This document shows positions 34,159 to 43,388 of a stretch of 64,000 nucleotides of DNA, one piece after another. The stretch comes from Nitrospirillum iridis. GTDB taxonomy: Bacteria > Pseudomonadota > Alphaproteobacteria > Azospirillales > Azospirillaceae. The translations under genes were made by a program, and so were the position numbers. The notes beneath the pieces are model-generated. The model had not been told where the DNA came from and did no database searches. It worked only from the letters and a program-made list of their open reading frames with translations. Positions within the stretch are counted from its first letter, which is position 1. The number at the start of each line of letters is the position of its first letter. Where the stretch lies: positions 124,001-188,000 of the forward strand of contig NZ_JACIIZ010000015.1 of NCBI RefSeq assembly GCF_014205765.1, read 5' to 3'.

Positions 34159-35073
34159 ATGCCCAAAGTCATCGTCGCCGGCAGCATCAACACCGACGTC
34201 CTCACCACCATGCGCCGGGCGCCGCGCCCGGGTGAGACCGTCAGCGGCGAGACCGTGGCCTTCGGCCGGGGCGGGAAGGGGCTGAACCAGGGCATCGCCG
34301 CCGCCCGCCAGGGTGTCGCGGTGGAATTCATCGGCCGGGTGGGCCGCGACGCCTTCGGTGATCAGGCGCTGGCCTTCCTCCAGGCCAATGGTGTCGGCAC
34401 GGGTGGCGTCCATCGCACCGACACGGCCACCGGCACGGCCATCGTCATGGTGGACGCCCATGCCGAGAACAGCATCGTTGTCATCCCCGCCGCCAATGGC
34501 GAGGTCTCGGCCGCCGACCTGGACGCGGTGGCCATCGCCGCCGGCGACATCCTGGTCAGCCAGTTCGAGATTCCCCGCGCCACCATCGCCGAGTTCTTCC
34601 GCCGGGGCCGCGCCGCCGGCGCCACCACCGTGCTGAACGCCGCCCCCGCGCTGGATGACGCGCCGGACAGCCTGTGGGCCGACATCGACATCCTGGTGGT
34701 GAACGAGACGGAACTGGGGCACTTCGCCGGTGTGGACTTGGCCTCGGACGCGGCGGCGGACGCCGTTGCCGCCGCCGCCCGCCGCCTGATGCGCCGCCCC
34801 GGTCAGACGGTGGTGGCGACGCTGGGCGTGCGCGGCGCCCTGGCCGTCACCGCCGAGGATCAGGTCATCGTGCCCGGCCGCAAGGTCAAGGCGGTGGACA
34901 CCACCGGCGCCGGCGATTGCTTCGTCGGGGCCGTGGCCGCCCGCCTGGCCCTGGGCGATACCCTGCCGCAGGCGATGGGCCACGCCAACGTCGCCGCGTC
35001 CATCGCCGTCACGCGGGTGGGGGCGGGCGACGCCATGCCCACGGGCGCCGAGGTGCTGGCCCTGCTGGCCTAA
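34159..35073 (+). CDS. rbsK: ribokinase-type PfkB sugar kinase
   Basis: 304-aa PfkB-family kinase. N-terminal VAGSINTDV, substrate-binding GRGGKGLNQGIAAARQG (residues ~36-52) and the C-terminal ATP/anion-hole motif DTTGAGDCFVGAVAARLALG with the catalytic Asp of GAGD are all present, as in RbsK, which phosphorylates ribose at O5. The conserved asparagine-rich NE motif VNETELG is also there. GAAGG is 6 nt before the ATG at 34159; the longer frame from 34039 would run through the inverted repeat. No ribose ABC transporter is adjacent, so the true sugar is uncertain. Confidence 0.88.
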   Translation: MPKVIVAGSINTDVLTTMRRAPRPGETVSGETVAFGRGGKGLNQGIAAARQGVAVEFIGRVGRDAFGDQALAFLQANGVGTGGVHRTDTATGTAIVMVDAHAENSIVVIPAANGEVSAADLDAVAIAAGDILVSQFEIPRATIAEFFRRGRAAGATTVLNAAPALDDAPDSLWADIDILVVNETELGHFAGVDLASDAAADAVAAAARRLMRRPGQTVVATLGVRGALAVTAEDQVIVPGRKVKAVDTTGAGDCFVGAVAARLALGDTLPQAMGHANVAASIAVTRVGAGDAMPTGAEVLALLA

Positions 35074-35240
35074 ACCTGCCCGGCAAGCTTTGCCCGGCGG
35101 CGGTCCGGGAACCCGGACGGGATCTCCGTTCTTTGCAATCTTGTGTGTGAATCCAAGGCCTTCATGGCGCGGGGGCGCTGGCATGCCCCTTGCTCTCCTT
35201 CTCGGGCAAAGACGCGACCTAGCCCCCCGAGGAGGAGTGG

Positions 35241-36863
35241 ATGTCCTTCGTCCAGGATTGTGTGGACCTGTCCCGCCAGCATCTGATGGCCGGTTTCCTG
35301 TCCGAAGCCGAGATGAGCTGCCGTACCGCGCTGGCGACCGAGCCGGTCCACGCCGAGGCCACCCATCTGCTGGGCGTCATCGCGCTGAAGGCCAACCGGC
35401 CGATGGAGGCCAACGACCTGTTCGAGCGGGCCATCGCCCTGGACGGGGAGAACTTCCAGTACCACAACAGCCGGGGCGTCCTGCTGTATGGCTGCCGCCA
35501 GTTCGAGACGGCGGAGGCGTGCTTCCGCATGGCCGTGGCGCTGAACCCCAGCGACGCCGTCAGCCAGAACAATTTGGGCAACGCCTTGCGGGCCCTGGGC
35601 CGCCTGGCGGAGGCCGAGGCCCGCTTCCGCGAGGCGGTGGAGATCAACCCGCGCTATGCCGAGGCCCACAACAACCTGGGCAACACGCTGCGTGAGCTGG
35701 GCAGCCTGGAGGAGGCGGAGTTCTGCTTCCGCCACTCCCTGGGCCTGCTGCCCGACAACCTCGACGCCCTCTACAATTTGGGCACCCTGCTGCTCTACAC
35801 CGGCCGGCTGGACGAAGCCGGCGGCCTGTTCGCCCAGGTGCTGGCCGCCGACAGCAGCCGGTACGAGGCGGCGATCTGCCTGGCCCAGGTGTTCCAGGGC
35901 CAGGATCGCACCGAGGACGCCGTGGCGCTGCTGGGCGGCGTCCAGGCCCGCCTGCCGGATAACCAGGCGGTGCAGTACGCCCTGCAGCTGCTGCGCAGCA
36001 CCCAGGTGCCGGCCTGGCACATCCCCCGCCTGAATGACCACGAACGCAACGACGCCTATGAGGCGGCCCTGCTGCGCGCTATCCGCCCCGGCGACCTGGT
36101 GCTGGAATTGGGCGCCGGGTCCGCCTTGGTCAGCATGATGGCCGCCCGCGCCGGTGCCGCCCGCGTGGTGGCGGCCGAGCCGCTGGCGGCACTGGCCACC
36201 GTGGCGCGCGAGACGGTGGCGCTGAACGGTTATGCCGACCGCGTCAGCGTCGTCGCCAAGAAATCCCAGGATCTGAAGGTGGGCGTGGACCTGCCCCGCC
36301 CGGCCGACGTGCTGGTGTCCGACATCGTCAATGTCGGCATGCTGGCGCCCGACATGCTGGCCATCCTGGATCATGCCCGGCGCAACCTGGCCCGCCCCGG
36401 CGCCCGCGTCATCCCCGCCGCCGCCACCGTCTGGGCCCAGCTGATCCAGGCCGACGATTTGCGCCGCGTTAGCCCCATCCGCAGCGTCAGCGGCTTCGAC
36501 ATGAGCCGATTCGACCAGTTCCGCAGCCCCGGCTATCAGCAGATCGACCTGGCGGCCGACGACCACCAGATGCTGTCCGATCCCTTCCCGGCCTGGTTTT
36601 TCGACTTCCGTGTCAGCATGCCGGACAGCGACCTGAAAAGCCTGACCATCCAGGCGACGCGTCCCGGCGTCGTCCAGGGCGTCGCCTTCTGGTTCGACCT
36701 GCACATGGACGAGGAGGTGGTCTACAGCTCCCGCTCCGCCGCCCGCACCAACCACTGGAAGCAGGCGGTCTACTTCTTCGGCCACGATTTCCCCGTGACC
36801 CAGGGCCAGCCCATGCTGCTGGGCACCGGCTACGACCGCACGCAGATACATTTCTTTATCTGA
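35241..36863 (+). CDS. TPR-PRMT-like protein (tetratricopeptide + arginine-methyltransferase fold)
   Basis: 540 aa. Residues 1-~250 are about seven TPRs (e.g. NNLGNALRALGRLAEAEARF). Residues ~260-540 are a class I methyltransferase of PRMT type: the opening HIPRLNDHERNDAYEAAL, SAM motif I VLELGAGS (287-294), and a C-terminal beta-barrel with TNHWKQAVYFF, the counterpart of the PRMT THW loop (H505, W506). The catalytic double-E loop is altered: VLVSDIVNVG has Asp361 where the first Glu is expected and no clear second Glu. Human PRMT9 has the same TPR-then-methyltransferase order. The substrate is unknown and activity may be changed. GGAGG precedes the ATG. Single gene on the plus strand. Confidence 0.8.
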   Translation: MSFVQDCVDLSRQHLMAGFLSEAEMSCRTALATEPVHAEATHLLGVIALKANRPMEANDLFERAIALDGENFQYHNSRGVLLYGCRQFETAEACFRMAVALNPSDAVSQNNLGNALRALGRLAEAEARFREAVEINPRYAEAHNNLGNTLRELGSLEEAEFCFRHSLGLLPDNLDALYNLGTLLLYTGRLDEAGGLFAQVLAADSSRYEAAICLAQVFQGQDRTEDAVALLGGVQARLPDNQAVQYALQLLRSTQVPAWHIPRLNDHERNDAYEAALLRAIRPGDLVLELGAGSALVSMMAARAGAARVVAAEPLAALATVARETVALNGYADRVSVVAKKSQDLKVGVDLPRPADVLVSDIVNVGMLAPDMLAILDHARRNLARPGARVIPAAATVWAQLIQADDLRRVSPIRSVSGFDMSRFDQFRSPGYQQIDLAADDHQMLSDPFPAWFFDFRVSMPDSDLKSLTIQATRPGVVQGVAFWFDLHMDEEVVYSSRSAARTNHWKQAVYFFGHDFPVTQGQPMLLGTGYDRTQIHFFI

Positions 36864-36871
36864 GTTCCCTC

Positions 36872-36904
36872 AGGCGGCGGGCGCGGGCATCCGCCCGCTT
36901 GCCT
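36872..36904 (+). terminator. GC-rich hairpin after the PRMT-like gene
   Basis: AGGC (36872-36875) with GCCT (36901-36904), then an inner stem of seven G-C pairs after one bulged base, 8 bp after the stop. No T tract; a weak terminator candidate. Confidence 0.4.
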
Positions 36905-36970
36905 TGTCCTCGCTGCGCCCTGCGGTGCTCGCTCCGGCGGACGCGGTCGCGTCCTAGGGGGGGGCTAGTG

Positions 36971-37110
36971 ATCAGCGGCATGAGGCGGAGCCTTGTGCCG
37001 CTGTAGGACGCGACTGCGTCCGCCCAAAGTTTCTGGGGAGCGAAACGGACCGGAAACTGAGGACAGCCAAGCCAGCGGATGCTGGCGCCCGGCGTTTGAG
37101 GGCGCCCATA
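36971..37110 (+). repeat. dispersed structured repeat, copy C (diverged, right end missing)
   Basis: About 140 bp. Left stem CAGCGGCATGAGGC with GCCTTGTGCCGCTG; GACT-loop hairpin GGACGC (37006-37011)/GCGTCC (37016-37021); middle stem AGTTTCTGG (37028-37036)/CCGGAAACT (37050-37058); GGAT-loop hairpin GCCAGC (37071-37076)/GCTGGC (37081-37086). The stems differ from copies A and B on both sides while pairing is kept. The right terminal hairpin and TIR are absent. Confidence 0.85.
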
Positions 37111-37161
37111 ACTACCCCATGACTACCCCGGACGGATGAAGTTGAAACTTGATTCAGGCCA

Positions 37162-37203
37162 TTGACAGGGGGCGCCTCTGTCTTTACGTTTACGTAAACG
37201 TAA
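37162..37203 (+). promoter_or_regulatory. promoter and LiuR-type palindromic operator
   Basis: TTGACA (37162-37167) and TACGTT (37185-37190) are 17 bp apart. A perfect 20-bp palindrome made of TTACGTTTAC (37184-37193) and GTAAACGTAA (37194-37203) covers the -10 box. Its form resembles the operators described for LiuR, the MerR-family regulator of branched-chain and fatty acyl-CoA degradation, and it lies 52 bp before such a regulator gene, so autorepression of the fad operon is likely. Confidence 0.78.
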
Positions 37204-37255
37204 GGCGCCGACTCTCCGCTGAATGAGGGGGTCCGGCCAGCCCAGGGAGAGGACC

Positions 37256-37672
37256 ATGCCCGATGGAGCGCCCGTCTCGGCGGTGGAAGAAACCTACACC
37301 ATCAGTCAATTGGCCGAGGCGTTCGAGCTGACGCCCCGCACCATCCGCTATTATGAAGACGAAGGCTTGCTGACCCCCCGCCGGGAGGGCCAGCAGCGGG
37401 TCTACACCCACCGCGACTGGGCGCGGCTGAAGCTGATCATGCGCGGCAAGCGCCTGGGCTTCACCATCGCCGGCATCAAGGATTTCCTGGACCTGTACGA
37501 GGTGGGTGACGCCCAGGTCCCGCAGATGCGCTTCCTGCTGGCCAGCGCCCGCGACCGCATCACCACCCTGGAACAACAGTTGCGCGATGTGCAGCAGACC
37601 CTGGTCGACCTGAAGGAGATCGAGGGCCTGGTCGTCGACCACCTGGCCCGCAGGGGCGCCCTGGACGCCTGA
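37256..37672 (+). CDS. liuR: MerR-family regulator, LiuR-like
   Basis: 138-aa transcriptional regulator. N-terminal winged HTH (YTISQLAEAFELTPRTIRYY, residues ~14-33), the wing RREGQQRVYTHRDWARLKLI, then RGKRLGFTIAGIKDFLDLYE and a C-terminal dimerisation coiled coil (RITTLEQQLRDVQQTLVDLK). No metal-binding Cys set. The sequence and operon context (thiolase, hydratase/dehydrogenase, acyl-CoA dehydrogenase) fit LiuR, which represses acyl-CoA catabolism genes. AGGGAGAGG is just before the ATG at 37256; the longer frame from 37223 is unlikely. It is first in the operon with its own operator upstream. Confidence 0.85.
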   Translation: MPDGAPVSAVEETYTISQLAEAFELTPRTIRYYEDEGLLTPRREGQQRVYTHRDWARLKLIMRGKRLGFTIAGIKDFLDLYEVGDAQVPQMRFLLASARDRITTLEQQLRDVQQTLVDLKEIEGLVVDHLARRGALDA

Positions 37673-37800
37673 GCGTCCGGTCGCGCCGCCGCTTTTCCGC
37701 CGCGCCTGGACCAGTCCACGGCCCGGCCTTTCCCGCATCCCCATCATCCGGCGCCCGCCAAATGAGGCGCCCCCCGACTGCCAAGGCGAGGAACACACCA

Positions 37801-38937
37801 ATGACTAAAGCCGTTATCGCCGGTTACGCCCGGTCCCCGTTCACGCTGGCCAACAAGGGCGACCTGGTGAAGGTCCGCCCCGATGACTTGGCCGCGGCGG
37901 TGGTGAAGGCGCTGGTGCAGCGCACGGGCGTGGACACGGCCGACCTGGAAGACCTGATTCTCGGCTGCGCCTTCCCGGAAGGCGAGCAGGGCTTCAACGT
38001 CGCCAAGCTGATCGGCATGATCGCCGGCCTGCCGCAGGCGGTGGCCGGCACCACCGTCAACCGCTTCTGCGGCTCCTCCATGCAGGCCATCCACATGGCG
38101 GCGGGCGCCATCGCGCTCGGCGCCGGCAAGGCTTTCATCGCCGCCGGTGTGGAGAGCATGACCCGCATTCCCATGGGCGGCTTCAACCCCATGCCCAACG
38201 CCGCCCTGCACGCCGTCAACCCCGGCGCCTACATGTCCATGGGCATCACGGCGGAGAACCTGGCCAAGAAGTTCGGCTTCAGCCGCGCCGACCAGGAGGC
38301 CTACGCCGTCGCCTCGCACCAGAAGGCCGCCGCCGCCCAGGCTGCCGGCCGCCTGGCCGATGAGATCGTCGGCATCGACGTGAAGGGCAAGCTGGTGGAC
38401 AAGGACGGCTGCATCCGTCCGGAAACCACGGCCGAGGGACTGGCCGGCCTGAAGCTGGCCTTCGACCAGGAAGGCACCGTCACCGCCGGCACCTCCAGCC
38501 CGCTGACCGATGGCGCCTCGGCCACGCTGGTGACCAGCGAGGAATACGCCAAGGCCCACGGCCTGCCCATCCTGGCCCGCATCCGCTCCGTCGCCGTGTC
38601 CGGCTGCGACGCCACCATCATGGGCTACGGCCCCGTCCCGGCCTCGCGCAAGGCGCTGGAGCGGGCCGGCCTGACGATCAAGGACATCGACATCGTCGAG
38701 AGCAACGAGGCCTTCGCCGTGCAGTCGATGACCGTGGCGCATGAACTGGGCTTCGACCCCGCCAAGGTGAACCTGGACGGCGGCGCCATCGCGCTCGGCC
38801 ACCCGCTGGGCGCCACCGGCGCCCGCATCACCGGCAAGGCCGCCAGCCTGCTGAAGCGCGAAGGCAAGCAGTTCGCGCTGGCCACCCAGTGCATCGGCGG
38901 CGGCCAGGGCATCGCCACCGTCCTGGAAGCGGTCTGA
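37801..38937 (+). CDS. fadA: acetyl-CoA acyltransferase (thiolase, FadA/FadI type)
   Basis: 378-aa thiolase that cleaves 3-ketoacyl-CoA with CoA in the last step of beta-oxidation. Nucleophile Cys90 in VNRFCGSSMQAIHMA, then MSMGITAENLAKKF, His334 in GGAIALGHPLGATGA and acid/base Cys364 in CIGGGQG. Slightly shorter than the usual ~390. GAGGA lies 8 nt before the ATG at 37801. It follows the LiuR-like gene by 128 bp and precedes the bifunctional enzyme by 26 bp. Confidence 0.94.
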   Translation: MTKAVIAGYARSPFTLANKGDLVKVRPDDLAAAVVKALVQRTGVDTADLEDLILGCAFPEGEQGFNVAKLIGMIAGLPQAVAGTTVNRFCGSSMQAIHMAAGAIALGAGKAFIAAGVESMTRIPMGGFNPMPNAALHAVNPGAYMSMGITAENLAKKFGFSRADQEAYAVASHQKAAAAQAAGRLADEIVGIDVKGKLVDKDGCIRPETTAEGLAGLKLAFDQEGTVTAGTSSPLTDGASATLVTSEEYAKAHGLPILARIRSVAVSGCDATIMGYGPVPASRKALERAGLTIKDIDIVESNEAFAVQSMTVAHELGFDPAKVNLDGGAIALGHPLGATGARITGKAASLLKREGKQFALATQCIGGGQGIATVLEAV

Positions 38938-38963
38938 CCGGCCCCGGCTTGAGGAGAGACCCC

Positions 38964-41306
38964 ATGGAAATCAAAAGCGCCGCCGTCATCGGCGCCGGGG
39001 TGATGGGCAGCGGCATCGCCGCCCACATCGCCAACGCGGGCATTCCCGTCTTCCTGCTGGACATCGTCCCCCAGGCGGTGAAGGACAATGGCGGCGACCG
39101 CAGCGTCGTCGCCAAGAGCGCGGTCGACAAGCTGCTGAAGACGGAACCCGCCGCCTTCATGCACAAGGACGCCGCCCGCCTGGTCACGCCCGGCAACACG
39201 GAAGACGACCTGGAGAAGCTGAAGGACGTCGACTGGATCATCGAGGCGGTGATCGAGAACAAGGACATCAAGCACGCGCTCTACCGCCGCGTCGACGCGG
39301 TGCGCAAGCCGGGCTCGGTCGTCAGCTCCAACACCTCCACCATCCCGCTGGAGATCCTGCTGGAAGGGGCGAGCGACCAGTTCGCCGCCGACTTCATGAT
39401 CACCCACTTCTTCAACCCGCCGCGCTACATGCGGCTGCTGGAGATCGTGGCCGGCCCCAAGACCCGCAAGGACGCGGTCGAGACCATCCGCCAGGTGTGC
39501 GACGTCCGCCTGGGCAAGGGCGTGGTCGCCTGCAAGGATACCCCCGGCTTCATCGCCAACCGCATCGGCACCTACTGGTTCCAGGTGGCGGTGAACGCGG
39601 CCGACGATCTGGGCCTGACGGTGGAGGAGACCGACCTCATCACCGGCAAGCCCATGGGCCTGCCCAAGACCGGCACCTTCGGCCTGTTGGACCTGGTGGG
39701 CATCGACCTCGGGCCGCACATCGCGAAAAGCCTGCTGTCCACCCTGCCGGCCCAGGACGATTACCGCCGCGTCTACCGCGACAATCCGTTGCAGACCAAG
39801 ATGATCGCGGAAGGCTACACCGGCCGTAAGGGCAAGGGCGGCTTCTACCGCCAGACCAAGACGCCGGACGGCGCGCGTGTCCGTGAGACCATCGACCTCA
39901 AGACCGGCGCCTACCGCCCCACGGTGAAGGCCGACCTGGCCTCCGCCAGGGAACGCGGCCTGAAGGCCCTGGTGACCCATTCCGACAAGGGCGGCCAGTA
40001 CGCCTGGAAGGTGTTGAGCCAGGCCCTGGCCTACGCCGCCAGCCTGGTGCCGGAGATCGCGGACACCATCCTGGACGTCGATGCCGCCATGCGCCTGGGC
40101 TACAACTGGAAGCAGGGCCCGTTCGAGATGATCGACGCGCTGGGCACCGCCTGGTTCGCCGAGAAGCTGGAGGCCGAGGGCCTGCCCGTCCCCGCCTTGG
40201 TGAAGCTCGCCGCCGGCCGCCCCTTCTACAAGGTGGAGAACGGCCGCCTGCACTACCTGACGACCCAGGGCGAGTATGCCGTGGTGGAGCGGGGGGAGGG
40301 CGTGCTGCTGCTGTCGGACGTGAAGCGGGCCTCCAAGCCCGTGGCCAAGACGGCGTCCGCCGCCCTGTGGGATATCGGCGACGGCGTGCTGTGCCTGGAA
40401 TTCACCGGCAAGATGAACGCGCTGGACGATCAGGTCATGGCCCTCTACCGCAAGGCCATCGACATCATCGGCGATGGCGCGTCCGGGGCCTACAAGGCTC
40501 TGGTCATCCATAACGAGGGCGACAACTTCTCCGTTGGCGCCAACCTGGGCCTGGCCCTGTTCGCGCTGAACATCGCGCTGTGGCCGCAGATCGAGCAGGC
40601 GACGTCCGAAGGCCAGCAGACCTACAAGGCGCTGAAGTACGCGCCCTTCCCGGTGGTGGGCGCCCCCGCCGGCATGGCGCTGGGCGGCGGCTGCGAGATC
40701 CTGCTGCACTGCGACGCGGTGCAGGCCCATGCCGAGAGCTACATCGGCCTGGTCGAGGTCGGTGTCGGCCTGGTGCCGGGCTGGGGCGGCTGCAAGGAGA
40801 TGCTGTACCGCCACACGTACAACAAGAAGCGCCCGGGCGGCCCCATGCCGGCCATCGCCAAGGCCTTCGAGATGATCAGCACGGCCAAGGTGGCGAAGTC
40901 GGCGTTCGAGGCGAAGGAGATGCTGATCCTGCGCCCGACCGACGGCATCACCATGAACCGCGATCGCCTGCTGGCCGACGCCAAGGCCAAGGCCCTGGAA
41001 TTGGCCAAGGACTACAAGGCGCCGGAGCCCCTGGAAATCCGCCTGCCCGGTCCCGGCGCCCGCGTGGCCCTGGACATGGCGGTCGAGGGCTTCCACGGCC
41101 AGGGCAAGGCCACCGACCACGACGTGGTGGTGTCCGGCGAACTGGCCTGGGTGCTGAGCGGTGGCGAGACCGACATCACCACGGTGCTGACCGAGGACGA
41201 CCTGCTGGACCTGGAGCGCGAGGCCTTCATGCGCCTGGTGCGCACGCCCGGCACCATCGACCGCATCGACCACATGCTGTCCACCGGCAAGCCGCTGCGC
41301 AACTGA
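38964..41306 (+). CDS. fadN: 3-hydroxyacyl-CoA dehydrogenase/enoyl-CoA hydratase, FadN-type
   Basis: 780-aa bifunctional beta-oxidation enzyme. The NAD-binding 3-hydroxyacyl-CoA dehydrogenase comes first (VIGAGVMGSGIAAHIANAG, residues 8-26; ITHFFNPPRYMRLLEIV), then the two 3HCDH C-domains, and the enoyl-CoA hydratase/crotonase domain is C-terminal (FSVGANLGLALFALN, GAPAGMALGGGCEILLHCDA). This order is the reverse of E. coli FadB/FadJ and matches Bacillus FadN. GAGGAGAG precedes the ATG at 38964. Flanked by thiolase and acyl-CoA dehydrogenase, the same gene set as the Bacillus fadNAE operon. Confidence 0.93.
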   Translation: MEIKSAAVIGAGVMGSGIAAHIANAGIPVFLLDIVPQAVKDNGGDRSVVAKSAVDKLLKTEPAAFMHKDAARLVTPGNTEDDLEKLKDVDWIIEAVIENKDIKHALYRRVDAVRKPGSVVSSNTSTIPLEILLEGASDQFAADFMITHFFNPPRYMRLLEIVAGPKTRKDAVETIRQVCDVRLGKGVVACKDTPGFIANRIGTYWFQVAVNAADDLGLTVEETDLITGKPMGLPKTGTFGLLDLVGIDLGPHIAKSLLSTLPAQDDYRRVYRDNPLQTKMIAEGYTGRKGKGGFYRQTKTPDGARVRETIDLKTGAYRPTVKADLASARERGLKALVTHSDKGGQYAWKVLSQALAYAASLVPEIADTILDVDAAMRLGYNWKQGPFEMIDALGTAWFAEKLEAEGLPVPALVKLAAGRPFYKVENGRLHYLTTQGEYAVVERGEGVLLLSDVKRASKPVAKTASAALWDIGDGVLCLEFTGKMNALDDQVMALYRKAIDIIGDGASGAYKALVIHNEGDNFSVGANLGLALFALNIALWPQIEQATSEGQQTYKALKYAPFPVVGAPAGMALGGGCEILLHCDAVQAHAESYIGLVEVGVGLVPGWGGCKEMLYRHTYNKKRPGGPMPAIAKAFEMISTAKVAKSAFEAKEMLILRPTDGITMNRDRLLADAKAKALELAKDYKAPEPLEIRLPGPGARVALDMAVEGFHGQGKATDHDVVVSGELAWVLSGGETDITTVLTEDDLLDLEREAFMRLVRTPGTIDRIDHMLSTGKPLRN

Positions 41307-41373
41307 CGCTCTGTCTTTGGGGGCCGGGGCGGGCGACCGCCCCGGCATCTTCCAACGCTTAAGGAATTCTCCG

Positions 41374-43167
41374 ATGCCGACCTACAAGGCGCCGCTCGAA
41401 GACATCGATTTCGTCCTGAACGACCTGCTGCAGGCCGATCAGCTGACCAAACTGCCGGGGTTCGAGGACGCGACCAACGACCTCGTCACCAGCATCCTGG
41501 AAGAGGCCGCCAAGCTCTGCGAGAACGAGCTGCAGCCGCTGAACCGCTCCGGCCATGAGGAGGGCTGCCACTACGAGAACGGCGTGGTGCGTACGCCCAA
41601 GGGCTTTAGGCAAGCCTACCAGGCCTATGTCGACGGCGGCTGGCAGGGTCTGTCCATGGACCCGAAGTACGGTGGCCAGGGCTTGCCCCACGCCATCAGC
41701 TTCGTGCTGGAGGAGCTGCTGATTTCCGCCAACATGGCCTTCGCCATGTACCCGGGCCTGACCCAGGGGGCGTGGAACGCCATCTATAAGCACGGCAGCG
41801 AGGTCCTGAAGGATACCTACCTGCCCAAGATGACCACGGGCGAATGGTCCGGCACCATGTGCCTGACGGAGCCGCACTGCGGCACCGACCTGGGCCTGAT
41901 CAAGACCAGGGCCGTCCCCAACGACGATGGCAGCTACAACGTCACCGGTACCAAGATCTTCATCTCCGCCGGCGAACACGACCTGACCAACAACATCATC
42001 CACCTGGTGTTGGCCAAGCTGCCGGACGCGCCCGCCGGCGTGAAGGGCATCAGCCTGTTCCTGGTGCCGAAGTTCCTGCCGACCGAGGACAACCAGCCCG
42101 GCCCCCGCAACGGCGTCATGTGCGGTTCCATCGAGCACAAGATGGGCATCATGGCCAACGCCACCTGCGTCATGAACTTCGATGACGCCAAGGGCTGGCT
42201 GGTGGGCGAGCCCCACAAGGGCATGCGCGCCATGTTCACCATGATGAACGCCGCCCGCCTGGGCGTGGGCATGCAGGGACTGGGCATCGCCACCGTCGCC
42301 TACCAGAACGCGCTGACCTACACCAAGGAACGCCTGCAGGGCCGCTCGCTGACCGGCGCCAAGGAGCCGGAGAAGGCGGCCGACCCGCTGATCGTCCATC
42401 CGGACGTGCGCAAGAACCTGATGACCCTCAAGGCCTTCACCGAGGGCGCCCGCGCCCTGGGCTACTGGGTGGGCATCCAGCTGGACCAGGCCGACCACAA
42501 CCCGGACCCCAAGGCCCGGGCCGAGGCGGACGAGTTCGTGGCGCTGCTGACCCCGGTGGTGAAGGCCTACTTCACCGACATGGGCTATGAGTGCGCCACC
42601 ATGGCCCAGCAGATGTACGGCGGCCACGGCTACATCCGCGAATGGGGCATGGAACAGTTCGTGCGCGACGCCCGCATCGCCATGATCTATGAGGGCGCCA
42701 ACGGCATCCAGGCGCTGGACCTGGTGGGTCGCAAGCTGGGCCAGGACATGGGCCGCCTGCTGCGCCGCTTCTTCCATCCCCTGGCCGCCGACCTGGAATC
42801 GGCCATGGAGGACACCGACCTGCTGGAGTTCGCGGGCCCGCTGGCCAAGGCCTTCGGCAAGCTGCAGCAGTCCACCGCCATCATCGCCCAGAAGGGCATG
42901 AAGAACCCGGACGAGGCCGGTGCCGCCTCCACCGACTATCTGCGCATCTTCGGCCTGGTGGCGCTGGGCTGGATGTGGCTGCGCATGGTCAAGGTGGCGA
43001 ACGCCAAGCTGGCCGAAGGCGGTGGCGGCAAGAGCGGCTTCTACGAGGCCAAGATCAAGACCGCCCGCTTCTTCGTGCAGCGCCTGCTGCCGGAGGTGGA
43101 CTTCCGCTTCAAGGCCCTGATGTCGGGGGCCAAGACCGTCATGGATCTGGAGGCCGACCTCTTCTGA
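41374..43167 (+). CDS. fadE: acyl-CoA dehydrogenase with C-terminal extension (FadE/DmdC-like)
   Basis: 597-aa FAD enzyme for the first beta-oxidation step. Acyl-CoA dehydrogenase signatures CLTEPHCGTDLGLIKTRA and VTGTKIFISAGEHDLTNNII, then QQMYGGHGYIREWGMEQFVR and IAMIYEGANGIQALDLVGRK, with a C-terminal ~120-residue domain seen in the DmdC (methylmercaptopropionyl-CoA dehydrogenase)-like and other long forms. The start at 41374 follows a TAAGGAA site. Last gene of the LiuR-like operon; 67 bp after FadN. Substrate chain length is not predictable; the dmd branch cannot be excluded. Confidence 0.92.
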   Translation: MPTYKAPLEDIDFVLNDLLQADQLTKLPGFEDATNDLVTSILEEAAKLCENELQPLNRSGHEEGCHYENGVVRTPKGFRQAYQAYVDGGWQGLSMDPKYGGQGLPHAISFVLEELLISANMAFAMYPGLTQGAWNAIYKHGSEVLKDTYLPKMTTGEWSGTMCLTEPHCGTDLGLIKTRAVPNDDGSYNVTGTKIFISAGEHDLTNNIIHLVLAKLPDAPAGVKGISLFLVPKFLPTEDNQPGPRNGVMCGSIEHKMGIMANATCVMNFDDAKGWLVGEPHKGMRAMFTMMNAARLGVGMQGLGIATVAYQNALTYTKERLQGRSLTGAKEPEKAADPLIVHPDVRKNLMTLKAFTEGARALGYWVGIQLDQADHNPDPKARAEADEFVALLTPVVKAYFTDMGYECATMAQQMYGGHGYIREWGMEQFVRDARIAMIYEGANGIQALDLVGRKLGQDMGRLLRRFFHPLAADLESAMEDTDLLEFAGPLAKAFGKLQQSTAIIAQKGMKNPDEAGAASTDYLRIFGLVALGWMWLRMVKVANAKLAEGGGGKSGFYEAKIKTARFFVQRLLPEVDFRFKALMSGAKTVMDLEADLF

Positions 43168-43388
43168 GCCCCACACGCGCCTTATTCTCCGTCGATGCCG
43201 GTTCAACAGCCATTGCGCGGCGTGCCGGCATCGACCAAACTATTGAAATGAGAGGATCAAACGCCAATCCCGGGACAGTTGTCCCAGAGGTGGGAAGATC
43301 CTTGAAATTAAGCGTTTTGACCAAGACCTACTCGGCTACTGAGACGCACGCGCGACGATAAAAAACCGCGCAATTGGGAGGAAAAAGG

